Source: HRBIN01 sp038891515 (GTDB lineage Archaea > Thermoproteota > Nitrososphaeria_A > Caldarchaeales > Caldarchaeaceae). From it: a DNA stretch of 15,839 bases. Both the position numbers and the translations under genes were made by a program. Below, in pieces: positions 1 through 6,866 of the stretch. The notes beneath the pieces were generated by a model. The model was not told the origin of the DNA and made no database searches. It was given only the letters and a program-made list of their open reading frames with translations. Numbering within the stretch: the stretch's first letter is position 1; every line of letters begins with the position of its first letter. The stretch is taken from NCBI GenBank assembly GCA_038891515.1, contig JAWAEB010000037.1, positions 1-15,839 on the forward strand, read 5' to 3'.

Positions 1-90
1 CAGCCCAGCCCCTCCTAGCCTTGGATGGCATGCGATAAGGCGTACAAGTCAGGCCATAAGAATTATCCAACACAGCAGTATTTGGGAAAG

Positions 91-100
91 GCTTAAATAG
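91..100 (+). promoter_or_regulatory. TATA box of the matrixin-like gene
   Basis: The sequence GCTTAAATAG is centred about 28 nt before the ATG at 124. That spacing puts the transcription start at or next to the ATG, the typical archaeal leaderless layout. It also argues against the in-frame TTG at 106, which lies only about 10 nt from the box. Confidence 0.6.
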
Positions 101-123
101 GCAAGTTGCCATGTGTTGCGACA

Positions 124-801
124 ATGAAGTTATCAACAGCCTCAAGCCTGTTCATCGCTTCTATTCTTCTATTCGCCCTCACAACAGTATCCGTCCAAGC
201 CACAACATCTAGCATAGACCTTATAGGCAGGTGGAACACCTCCAAGACCCTCACTTTCAAGATTGTGGCGAAGGGTGGTGTGCCACAGTCGACCGTCGAT
301 GCCGCATTAGATGTCATAACCAGCACGGCGAATGGGGCCCAGCCAGTAGGTGATAGTAGATTCGGCTATTGGGGTGTGAAAGGGGCTTTGGATGCAGTAG
401 GTGGCGGCATTTCAGTAGGTGATATTGTTACAGACAAAACCAAAGCCGACATAACCGTGGAGCTCAAAAACGGCGCTGGCTCTGTCTTGGGTCAAGCCTT
501 CCTAAAAAGGGATAGGGTCAACTCCTTCATAATAGTAGGCTGCATAGTAAGGATGGGTGGAAACTTGGTTTTCGGCAGCCCGCAGGAGGTTGAGTTCTTC
601 AAAACCGTCTTGAGGCATGAGCTGATGCACTGCCTAGGCCTCGGCCATGCGAGTGACTCCAACGACCTCATGTACGGAACCCTCAACTACTACCCTAAGC
701 TCATCTCAGAATGTCTAGACGTGGAAGCCCTGAAGGCACTTTATGTCAGTGGAGTAAGCTCTCCTCAGACGGTAATTTTTACTTGTCCAACTTCAATATG
801 A
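124..801 (+). CDS. Secreted matrixin-like zinc metalloprotease
   Basis: A 225-residue protein. Residues 1-26 form a signal peptide: a Lys after Met, a hydrophobic core, and a likely cleavage site after the small residues SVQA. The catalytic motif HELMHCLGLGH (residues 165-175) fits the metzincin pattern HExxHxxGxxH, with three zinc-binding histidines and the catalytic Glu. An LMYG Met-turn follows with Met183. In the matrixin family this is a zinc endopeptidase, and the signal peptide places it outside the cell. There is no recognisable propeptide or cysteine switch, and no C-terminal anchor beyond about 40 further residues, so it is a minimal enzyme. The ATG at 124 is preferred over the upstream TTG because of the TATA spacing and because the signal peptide then begins normally. 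It stands alone, next to decayed DNA, so the context gives no substrate. The metzincin assignment is firm; the exact subfamily is inferred. Confidence 0.85.
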   Translation: MKLSTASSLFIASILLFALTTVSVQATTSSIDLIGRWNTSKTLTFKIVAKGGVPQSTVDAALDVITSTANGAQPVGDSRFGYWGVKGALDAVGGGISVGDIVTDKTKADITVELKNGAGSVLGQAFLKRDRVNSFIIVGCIVRMGGNLVFGSPQEVEFFKTVLRHELMHCLGLGHASDSNDLMYGTLNYYPKLISECLDVEALKALYVSGVSSPQTVIFTCPTSI

Positions 802-1089
802 CAGTAGCCCTCGCCTGTAAAGGCAGCAGACTGTTTCTCGCCCCTGATATCGGCTTAGATTTTTTTCAGCAACGACCCTCGCCTGATTTTCAGCGGAAAT
901 CCCCGTCTTAAGCAGGAACAGCCAGTTGTGAGGTTTAAAGGATGTAACATCGTTGATATTATAGACACCATGAAAACGGGTCATGAGGGTCTTGGGGTCA
1001 ACAGGGATCCAGATATAACGTCGTCTGAGAGATTCTCCCGTTGTTGTATCCGTGTTGTGAATCCTACACGCTGATATAACATTAGGCGA
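793..1089 (-). other. Open fragment of unknown origin, possibly a gene remnant
   Basis: The minus strand is open for 98 codons from just after a TAG at 1090-1092 to a stop at 793-795. The first ATG is only at 984, so most of the protein-like part lies upstream of any start. The translation looks protein-like (for example RYIWIPVDPKT and KPHNWLFLLKTG), but I do not recognise a family. It lies in the debris downstream of the homing endonuclease relic, in a different frame, and may be that relic's tail after a frameshift or a piece of a different gene. The last codons overlap the end of the matrixin gene on the other strand. Confidence 0.25.
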
Positions 1090-1361
1090 CTACCAGCCAT
1101 GATATAGTACTCATCACGATTAGTGGTTATTATTTCGCCGGTTCTTCAGTTTGTTGATATGGCTCCCTTCTTCACCGCTAGATGGGGGAGCCTGTTATCC
1201 CGATTCCTAGTGATTTTAGAAGTGGCTGCACGTAGTCAAGAAGTTGGAGGACACAGTTGTAACACCTAAATATTTTTCCCATCTTCACTTACGAGCCCCT
1301 CACTGTCAAAGACACCTTCCAAGAAGCACCGCATACGGTCTGTGCCATGTTCTATGCAAGG
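1000..1361 (-). pseudogene. Decayed LAGLIDADG homing endonuclease
   Basis: Read on the minus strand, codons at 1296-1325 encode FLEGVFDSEG, a clear LAGLIDADG signature with its acidic residue, preceded by CIEHGTDRMRC. The following family blocks are also present but in changing frames: LLDYVQPLLKSLGIGITGSP (about 1178-1240) and DEYYIMAGSR...YQRVGFTTRIQQ (about 1040-1115). Archaeal LAGLIDADG enzymes have this order: motif helix, an 'LLxYVQxLLxxLGI' block, then 'xxYYxL...VGFxxxRKQ'. In-frame stops between blocks and at least two frame changes show that it is not functional. These proteins cut DNA to spread introns or inteins. Here no host gene is intact around it; it abuts a GMP synthase relic on the opposite strand at about 1360. 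Confidence 0.6.
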
Positions 1362-1640
1362 TTTCAGCCTCCCAAGGCCTAGTAGCAGACATCATAAGTG
1401 GTATAACGTCAGAGAAGCTGAGGATATGCAGAGAGGCATCGGCCATCATGGAGGAGATGGAGAAGACTGGTCTCCAGGATGATGTCTGGCAGGGTTTCGC
1501 CGTGGTGTGTGACGACAGGGCGAGAGGTGTGATTGGGTATGGGCGACCTGTACGCCTTATCGTAACAGTTCGCATAGTAACATCTAGAGACGACATGATA
1601 GCGGACTGGACTCGCATACGCCATGAAAACTTTGACAACG
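1359..1640 (+). pseudogene. guaA: Relic of GMP synthase, ATP-pyrophosphatase/dimerisation part
   Basis: The plus strand encodes EKLRICREASAIMEEMEK, then GLQDDVWQGFAVV, then VRIVTSRDDMIADWTRI. These correspond in order to conserved blocks near the C-terminus of archaeal GMP synthase (EKxxIVREAxAIVEEE, LxDKLWQAFAVLL, and VRAVxSxDxMTADWAxIP). Just upstream, QGLVADIISGIT matches the 'PGPGLxVRIIGEIT' loop, and the residues before it (RFQP) are in another frame, so there is a frameshift at about 1370. The N-terminal nucleotide-binding part, the glutaminase part and the final C-terminal strand (TSKPPATIEWE) are all absent, and the middle is scrambled. Intact GMP synthase amidates XMP to GMP in purine synthesis. 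This copy cannot do so, and a functional guaA must lie elsewhere in the genome. Confidence 0.65.
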
Positions 1641-1769
1641 AAAGGTGTATTGGTCGCAAACGCTATTATGGGGGGGACATATCTGGAAAACCATCCGGAT
1701 AAGGAGGGTATTTAAAGATTGGATGAACTTTCTCTTTCCTGTAACGTCTACAACCATAAGCTAAGAGTA

Positions 1770-1794
1770 TTTAAAGCGTTGTCCGGACACTACC
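1770..1794 (-). repeat. Isolated IS terminus related to the element at 8807-9371
   Basis: GTCCGGACACTACC at 1781-1794 matches GTCCGGACGCTACC at the right end of the IS at 9358-9371 in 13 of 14 positions. In both places a TTTAAA box lies 11-16 nt inside the end. Read inward on the minus strand this is the promoter-bearing end of the element. No transposase remains beside it. A partly similar GACACTATAG lies at 1820-1829. Confidence 0.5.
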
Positions 1795-1798
1795 TATA

Positions 1799-1817
1799 AA
1801 AAGATGCAAAATCTTTT
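1799..1817. other. Short perfect inverted repeat
   Basis: AAAAGAT, a 5-nt loop GCAAA, then ATCTTTT make a perfect 7-bp stem just outside the isolated IS terminus. It is A/T-only apart from one pair, so it would be weak as RNA at high temperature. Its role is unknown. Confidence 0.3.
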
Positions 1818-1859
1818 GTGACACTATAGCCGATGCGGTCAAAAACTTAGGCTGGGGTT

Positions 1860-1985
1860 AATCCTCTCCGATAAATCACTGAAAGATTCTAACCAAGAAT
1901 ACAAGTAGAAGAAGAGCTCAACAGAAGCATAAACTCCATTCATTCTATGGGAGTATATTCCCGGTTTGGTGTCTAAACCCACAAG
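1860..1985. other. Stretch with no recognisable content
   Basis: Between the IS debris and the promoter of the solute-binding protein I see no coding potential on either strand, no RNA gene and no clear repeat. Confidence 0.4.
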
Positions 1986-1986
1986 A

Positions 1987-1994
1987 TTTATATA
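1987..1994 (+). promoter_or_regulatory. TATA box of the solute-binding protein gene
   Basis: TTTATATA is centred about 27 nt before the ATG at 2018, with no Shine-Dalgarno sequence between them. This fits a leaderless transcript and fixes the start codon. Confidence 0.65.
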
Positions 1995-2017
1995 ACCCCA
2001 CTGGTCACTATTATAAT

Positions 2018-3421
2018 ATGTCAAGTACTTCCAGACGTAGGTTTATTGCCGCAGTAGGAGGCGCTGCAGTTGTGGCGGCTGTAGCTGGTGTGGCGGCTTA
2101 CACGGCATTCGGACCTAAGCCGATAAGGAAATTGCGTTATTCAACACATCCCTTCTACTTCCCTCAAGACGCTGAGGTGCAGTTTGAGAAGGAGGTACCC
2201 AATACCGATGTTGAGGTGACATACGAGGAATTCTTTGTAATGACTCAGAAGCAGTTGGCTAATCCTCAGGTCTGGGACGTAGCTAGCTCTGGAAGATACC
2301 GTATAATTATAGATGGCGGCGTAGTCCAACCAATACCAGCGGATAAGGTACCTAGATGGCAGTCTGACAAAGTTCTAAGAATATTCAGGGAACCACAAAG
2401 ATTCCTAAAGGCGGGAAACCTAGATGAAACCGTAAGAAGATTCAACAAGCTCACTTGGTTTGATCCGAATAAACAATTCAGTGCCGTACCCATCATGTGG
2501 AACTTTGACTCGGTCACATACTTGCCTGAGCTACTTCCATATGAAGAGAGAGGTGCTCAGAACCGGAACTTCGAATATGGAAAACTATGGGATCCAGAGC
2601 TTAAGGGTAGGACGGCAATGCAGGACGAAGCATTTACGGTCTTTACCGAAGTTGCTAACTACCTTGACGCTACTAAACAGCTCACTATTTCCAGCGGCTT
2701 AACCAGTCTAAGTCGCCAAGAAGTAGACAAGATATACGACTACCTGCTCCCTATTGTCCGAAATGGACTGATAAGGACGTTCTGGTTTAACTATGGCGAC
2801 ATAGTCGCTCTCATGTCGACACGGGAGGTCTGGGCTGCTAGCACTTGGCAGCCTGTTTGCTTCGACACGAGGAAGGCAGGGACACCCGCGTACTATGCTG
2901 CCTTGAAGCATGGGCCGTTTTTCTGGTATAACTCAACATATGTATCCAGATTTGCGACGGGGGAGGTGGCCGACTTGGCGATGAGTTTAGCTAACTGGCA
3001 GTTAAGCCTATTCACTCAAATGCTCTACACACGGCAGGGGTATCCAACCCCAGCCTTCGGATGGTCTGACTATAAGGACGGGATGGGGGCCGAGTTCTAC
3101 GACTGGTTTTATAATGGGAAAGCAACCTATCTGCCTGCTGATGAGGCCGTAAAATTCATGTTTCCAGATAAACCTCAGTTGGCTGAGCTACCCGATCGGC
3201 TCACCAACGCGCTCTTTGCTCCCGACCTATATTTCAAACACTTTTGGACAGGCGAACCTCCTAGAACAGGGTCACCACATCCCAAAGGCAACATAAGAGA
3301 CTTGGGCTCGGTGGAGGAAAAAGAGGAGATGACTAGATACTTCCTATCGCCGGACCTACCTGATGACAATGACTACTACGTCAAGAAATATGAGGAGCTG
3401 AAAGCCGCCGTCCCTAAATGA
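2018..3421 (+). CDS. Tat-exported extracellular solute-binding protein of an ABC importer
   Basis: A 467-residue protein. Residues 5-10 (SRRRFI) are a twin-arginine export motif, followed by a hydrophobic Ala/Val/Gly stretch to about residue 30. There is no lipobox cysteine, so the protein is either released or held by an uncleaved N-terminal helix. The mature part has the layout of family 1/PotD-type binding proteins, for example the interlobe block PIMWNFDSVTYLPELLP and the block WDPELKGRTAMQDEA. It is about 100 residues longer than PotD. Tat export implies that it folds before crossing the membrane. It is the only binding protein here and faces the PotABC-like genes on the other strand, with 3 bp between its stop and that of the chaperonin-like gene, so it very likely feeds that transporter. 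The ligand cannot be deduced from sequence; polyamine specificity should not be assumed from the family name. Confidence 0.9.
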   Translation: MSSTSRRRFIAAVGGAAVVAAVAGVAAYTAFGPKPIRKLRYSTHPFYFPQDAEVQFEKEVPNTDVEVTYEEFFVMTQKQLANPQVWDVASSGRYRIIIDGGVVQPIPADKVPRWQSDKVLRIFREPQRFLKAGNLDETVRRFNKLTWFDPNKQFSAVPIMWNFDSVTYLPELLPYEERGAQNRNFEYGKLWDPELKGRTAMQDEAFTVFTEVANYLDATKQLTISSGLTSLSRQEVDKIYDYLLPIVRNGLIRTFWFNYGDIVALMSTREVWAASTWQPVCFDTRKAGTPAYYAALKHGPFFWYNSTYVSRFATGEVADLAMSLANWQLSLFTQMLYTRQGYPTPAFGWSDYKDGMGAEFYDWFYNGKATYLPADEAVKFMFPDKPQLAELPDRLTNALFAPDLYFKHFWTGEPPRTGSPHPKGNIRDLGSVEEKEEMTRYFLSPDLPDDNDYYVKKYEELKAAVPK

Positions 3422-3424
3422 GCT

Positions 3425-5203
3425 CTATATCTCAAGGGTCTCTACATCGTAGTCCCGCCTTATCCTTCTCTTGTTTTCTTTTGATAATCCCTTTATCCTT
3501 TTTAGATAAGATACCTCGGCATCAGAATATTTTCTAGCCTTGATAAAGGAGTCTACTCTTAGAACGGTGTTAGCTGCTGCGATAGCATTCTCTATAGCAG
3601 TGAGCTTAACTTGAAAACTGTCCAGTACGGTTCCACCGTTTAAGCTCATCCTGAGTCCGGCTAATATCTCCATGGGGTCGAGACCCATATTATATAGGAG
3701 GATGGATACAAGTTGTTCAAAAGCCTCGGCTATCGCCTCGAGAACCATGGATGTACGGCCACACATCTTCCTAGCAAATTCGGTGAGGTGGTTCGCGATC
3801 ATGATTTCTGTTACTCCACCTCCAGGAATGAATGATGGCTCTCGCCTAATCGTCCCAATAAATCTAACCGCATCCTTCAAAGTTTCTTCAAAATCTTGGT
3901 TGAATGCTAATGAATAACCCTTCAAGATTACAGTCAATCTACTACTATTCAAGCAATTTCTAAAGAATATCCAGTCTTTTCCATTAACCTTCAAATACTC
4001 CACCAACCCAGCATATCCCAAGTCGCTTAAATCTAGAGTGTGAAAAGACGGCACAGGCTTAGCTCCCGAAGCCTCAGCCACAATATCCAACTCCGGTGGC
4101 GATAGACCTCTTACTAGCACAGCATTATGTTCTTTAAAGATTTCAAAAACACTCTCATCCACACCCTTCTCAACGACGATGACATTAGCCCCTGTGTAAA
4201 ACAGGTTTTCGACATACTCCCTAAGCAATCTGGTCTTGTTTGCAAGGCTGCGACTTAGGCTGTCTCTATCATCCCAGGAATACATGATCTTGTGATGACG
4301 TCCCACATAATTTGGGATAGTCAACCCACTTTTGATAACAGCTATTTTAGCATTCCTAACGCGTTTGGGAAGCATATAATGTGGAAACTCCTTAGGGAAC
4401 GCTACACCATTCACCACCTCGGATTCCGATACTGACCCTGTCTCCATCGTCCTGAAATCTAGTATGTTGTCGATTGGCTTTTGCTGAAATATCTCACCTG
4501 GTACATCGTTGGCTATTTTGATTGCGAGTTGGATTAATGTATTAACTCCGGGTCCATTATCCAAAATTTTGGCATACCTTAATATGTCTTCCTCACTCAA
4601 CTTGTTAGAGGTGACATCCATCCTAAACTCTTCTAGCAATTTCTCAAATATTCGGTTGAAAATGATGAGTCCCTCCAGACAATCTCGGAGTTTTACATAT
4701 CCCTTTATCGTCATCTCGAGGCACTTATCTATGATAAGTGTTGTTAGGAGTGAAGTATAGATAGAGTGGTCGCCGAATATTTTTCCGACGCTCAGTCCAG
4801 AGCCTAATATAATCTCTCCGAAAGGATGTTTAATCGATAGATGTTTAGATACGAGTCTGAGATTAGATGCTTTTAGGGTCAAGCCCCTATCTGTTTGTAT
4901 CATCTTATACATTTTCCCCGGCCCGAACAATGGTGATAGAAATCCCTTCAACCATAAGACCAAAATTTTTAAGTCATATATGTAGCTCTCCCCTTCTAGG
5001 ATGTTGGAGCCTATACTCATAACAGTTGCCGGCTCACCGTACGAATATATGGTCTGTGATGGTACCTTTTCATGGGAAAGGGGCAGGAGGGAGGAGTCCT
5101 TAGCCATAACCTTCCTATAACCTATGTCCGTCTTGCTCAGCACTTCTCTACGTAGGATGTCGGGGTTGAACTGCTTGCCTCTGATCCAGTAATTCATACC
5201 CAT
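3425..5203 (-). CDS. Divergent group II chaperonin (thermosome-like) with altered ATP site
   Basis: About 592 residues, against roughly 540-560 for thermosome subunits. The whole chaperonin fold can be followed. The first equatorial half has FGPGKMYKM (93-101, family LGPxGMDKM), TDRG (family TNDG) and GDHSIYT (144-150, family GDGTTT). The apical domain has LPKRVRNAKIAVI, a helical-protrusion region (about 297-330), TGANVIVVEKGVDE and DLGYAGLVE. The second equatorial half has LKDAV with the catalytic-type Asp444, IPGGGVTEI (459-467), GLDPMEIL and VLRVDSFIKA. There is an N-terminal extension and a Lys/Arg-rich tail of about 35 residues. Standard subunits form ATP-driven rings that refold proteins. 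Here the Asp444 region is kept, but the GDGTT loop and the GMDK Asp are changed, so ATP binding or hydrolysis may be weak. It is the last gene of the racemase-ABC operon; the ATG at 5203 lies 4 nt after the permease stop (5197 is an alternative). Chaperonin ancestry is clear; the function is unknown. Confidence 0.88.
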   Translation of the reverse strand: MGMNYWIRGKQFNPDILRREVLSKTDIGYRKVMAKDSSLLPLSHEKVPSQTIYSYGEPATVMSIGSNILEGESYIYDLKILVLWLKGFLSPLFGPGKMYKMIQTDRGLTLKASNLRLVSKHLSIKHPFGEIILGSGLSVGKIFGDHSIYTSLLTTLIIDKCLEMTIKGYVKLRDCLEGLIIFNRIFEKLLEEFRMDVTSNKLSEEDILRYAKILDNGPGVNTLIQLAIKIANDVPGEIFQQKPIDNILDFRTMETGSVSESEVVNGVAFPKEFPHYMLPKRVRNAKIAVIKSGLTIPNYVGRHHKIMYSWDDRDSLSRSLANKTRLLREYVENLFYTGANVIVVEKGVDESVFEIFKEHNAVLVRGLSPPELDIVAEASGAKPVPSFHTLDLSDLGYAGLVEYLKVNGKDWIFFRNCLNSSRLTVILKGYSLAFNQDFEETLKDAVRFIGTIRREPSFIPGGGVTEIMIANHLTEFARKMCGRTSMVLEAIAEAFEQLVSILLYNMGLDPMEILAGLRMSLNGGTVLDSFQVKLTAIENAIAAANTVLRVDSFIKARKYSDAEVSYLKRIKGLSKENKRRIRRDYDVETLEI

Positions 5204-5207
5204 AAAC

Positions 5208-6017
5208 CTAACGAGTGGTTTTGGAAAGCAAATAGGCGAAAATAGCCAAACCAACGAAAGAGACAGCGCTTAAGACAGCTCCTGCAGCGTACCATTTTGG
5301 GGTGAGAGGATTGACTCCTAGCTGCACCTTTATGAATGTCGATAATGTGCCTATGCCTTTTAAAGCGAACTGGGTTCTAATAACCTCACCCCATGATAAT
5401 AAGAATCCCAGAATAGCGGCTGAAATTACCTCATAGATTATGAGGGGGAGAGTGATCCTCCTGAACACTCTGAAAGGTGACGCCCTTAGAGCTGAGCCTG
5501 CCTGCTCATATAATAGCAGGTCGGGGTTAAACCTAGCCATCATAAGGATGAGCCCGAAAGGTACGGCGTAGATCACGTTTATGAAAGCTGCGCTCCATAT
5601 TGAAAATTCGATGTTGAGTAGGCTGAACAGAAAATTGAGTCCCAGCCCAACAGCGACACCCGGTGTAAGAAATCCGAGAAGAAACAAGTAAAACAGCTGA
5701 TCTCTACCGGCTATCCGTCTACGCAGAGAAAGTGCTAGGGTTGTGACCAAGAACATACTCACGATAGCTACAATTGTAGATACCATCACAGAATTTTGGA
5801 GTGCCTGAAATACTTGGCGATCATGGAAAAGTGATAAATATGCCGCATACTCTCCTGCAGGCGGCTTGATGTACCAATCCAGCGTAAATCTTTCGATTGG
5901 AAAACTAATTTTTGCCCCCGACTTGAAAGAGAGCGCGACCATAAATGCGACCGGCAAATAGATTAGAGCTATTATGGCGGCGATGTAAATCTTCCCCACA
6001 AAGTTCCAGCGGTTCAC
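5208..6017 (-). CDS. ABC transporter permease, PotC-like
   Basis: A 269-residue integral membrane protein with about six hydrophobic helices, of the binding-protein-dependent permease family. The coupling (EAA) loop is visible as QAGSALRASPFRVFRRITLP, about two thirds along the protein. This cytoplasmic loop docks on the ATPase. The position that is normally Gly in EAAxxxG is Arg here. The gene starts with GTG at 6017, one base after the stop of the preceding permease, so the two are co-transcribed and probably translationally coupled. With the partner permease it forms the membrane channel of the importer. PotC-like order and length fit the spermidine/putrescine-type branch, but the substrate is unknown. 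Confidence 0.93.
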   Translation of the reverse strand: MNRWNFVGKIYIAAIIALIYLPVAFMVALSFKSGAKISFPIERFTLDWYIKPPAGEYAAYLSLFHDRQVFQALQNSVMVSTIVAIVSMFLVTTLALSLRRRIAGRDQLFYLFLLGFLTPGVAVGLGLNFLFSLLNIEFSIWSAAFINVIYAVPFGLILMMARFNPDLLLYEQAGSALRASPFRVFRRITLPLIIYEVISAAILGFLLSWGEVIRTQFALKGIGTLSTFIKVQLGVNPLTPKWYAAGAVLSAVSFVGLAIFAYLLSKTTR

Positions 6018-6018
6018 A

Positions 6019-6864
6019 CTATTCCACCAGCTTCTTTATGTCCACAAATTTGAAAAGTATAAAGAGTACAGCCAGCGCTATGAGTACTAGTATTGTTGAG
6101 AGTGTAGCGGCATACGGCCATACGAAGTTGGCTGCAAAACTGGAAATCGATAACCCAAGAACTTGAACACCTCCAGCCCATAACGCGGGTGTTATGTAAT
6201 CGCCTAAGGTATTAACAAACACGAATGTAAAGCCAACTACAACTCCGGGTAGCGAGAGCTTGAGTATTATGTTATAGAATACTTTGTACGGCGGGGCCTT
6301 TAAAACTCGGGCAGCACTTATGACATCCGGATCTATTCGTATCAATGACAAGTAAATGGGGAAGATTGCGAAGAGAATGTTGGTCTGAAGCCATATTATG
6401 AGCAGAGTCCATCTTGAGAAGAGTAACTGCAGCGGCTCTCTAGTAATGTTCAAGATCTGTAGGACGTAATTTACAGCTCCCTCCTCACCTAGAATCGGGA
6501 TCCATGCGATAGTACGTGCATTCCAATCTATGAAAAATGGAACTAGTAGCAGGCTTATGATGTAATTGCGAGTTCTTGCTCTCTCTATTCTAAATGCAAG
6601 AAAATATGCAGCTGGATATCCTATGATTAACGTCAACAAGGCTGCTCCTATAGACATGCCGAAGGTATTGAATAGTATTATCGGTGTTTGTGGTGATGTT
6701 ATAAAGTCTATGTAGTTCTGGAAAGTTAATATGGGGGAGGTCAATGTAAATAACCGCATGAAGCTAACAATTACTATCAACACAAGTGGCAATATAAGGA
6801 AAAAACCAATTATTAGAACCCCGGGAATGAGAAGTAAATACTTTCCATATCTCTCGATGAGCAT
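6019..6864 (-). CDS. ABC transporter permease, PotB-like
   Basis: A 281-residue membrane protein. The first helix lies at about residues 9-35 (LLLIPGVLIIGFF), and several further helices follow. The EAA coupling loop is SAARVLKAPPYKVFYNIILK followed by LSLPG; the usual Gly of this loop is Lys. The ATG at 6864 is 2 nt after the ATPase stop. It pairs with the next permease to form a heterodimeric channel, as in PotABC-type importers. There is no sign of decay. Confidence 0.93.
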   Translation of the reverse strand: MLIERYGKYLLLIPGVLIIGFFLILPLVLIVIVSFMRLFTLTSPILTFQNYIDFITSPQTPIILFNTFGMSIGAALLTLIIGYPAAYFLAFRIERARTRNYIISLLLVPFFIDWNARTIAWIPILGEEGAVNYVLQILNITREPLQLLFSRWTLLIIWLQTNILFAIFPIYLSLIRIDPDVISAARVLKAPPYKVFYNIILKLSLPGVVVGFTFVFVNTLGDYITPALWAGGVQVLGLSISSFAANFVWPYAATLSTILVLIALAVLFILFKFVDIKKLVE

Positions 6865-6866
6865 TT

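Noticed and set aside
2..97. Plus-strand frame open from the left edge to a TAG at about 97, possibly the C-terminus of a gene.
   Set aside because: Only 31 residues are visible, with no recognisable motif, and it could easily be chance. It is not reported as a gene.
1244..1702. A 152-codon plus-strand frame that could be called as an intact gene.
   Set aside because: Its middle matches broken GMP synthase blocks, the start region is antisense to the endonuclease relic, and both ends lack family sequence. It is treated as a pseudogene.
1623..1715. Small plus-strand frame of 30 codons (MKTLTTKGVLVANAIMGG...).
   Set aside because: It has no recognisable family, no Shine-Dalgarno sequence or well-placed TATA box, and it overlaps the GMP synthase relic in another frame.
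802..2017. tRNA, rRNA or CRISPR repeats in the gene-poor region.
   Set aside because: I found no cloverleaf-like arms, rRNA-like stretches or regularly spaced repeats. The content is explained by pseudogenes, an IS end and a promoter.
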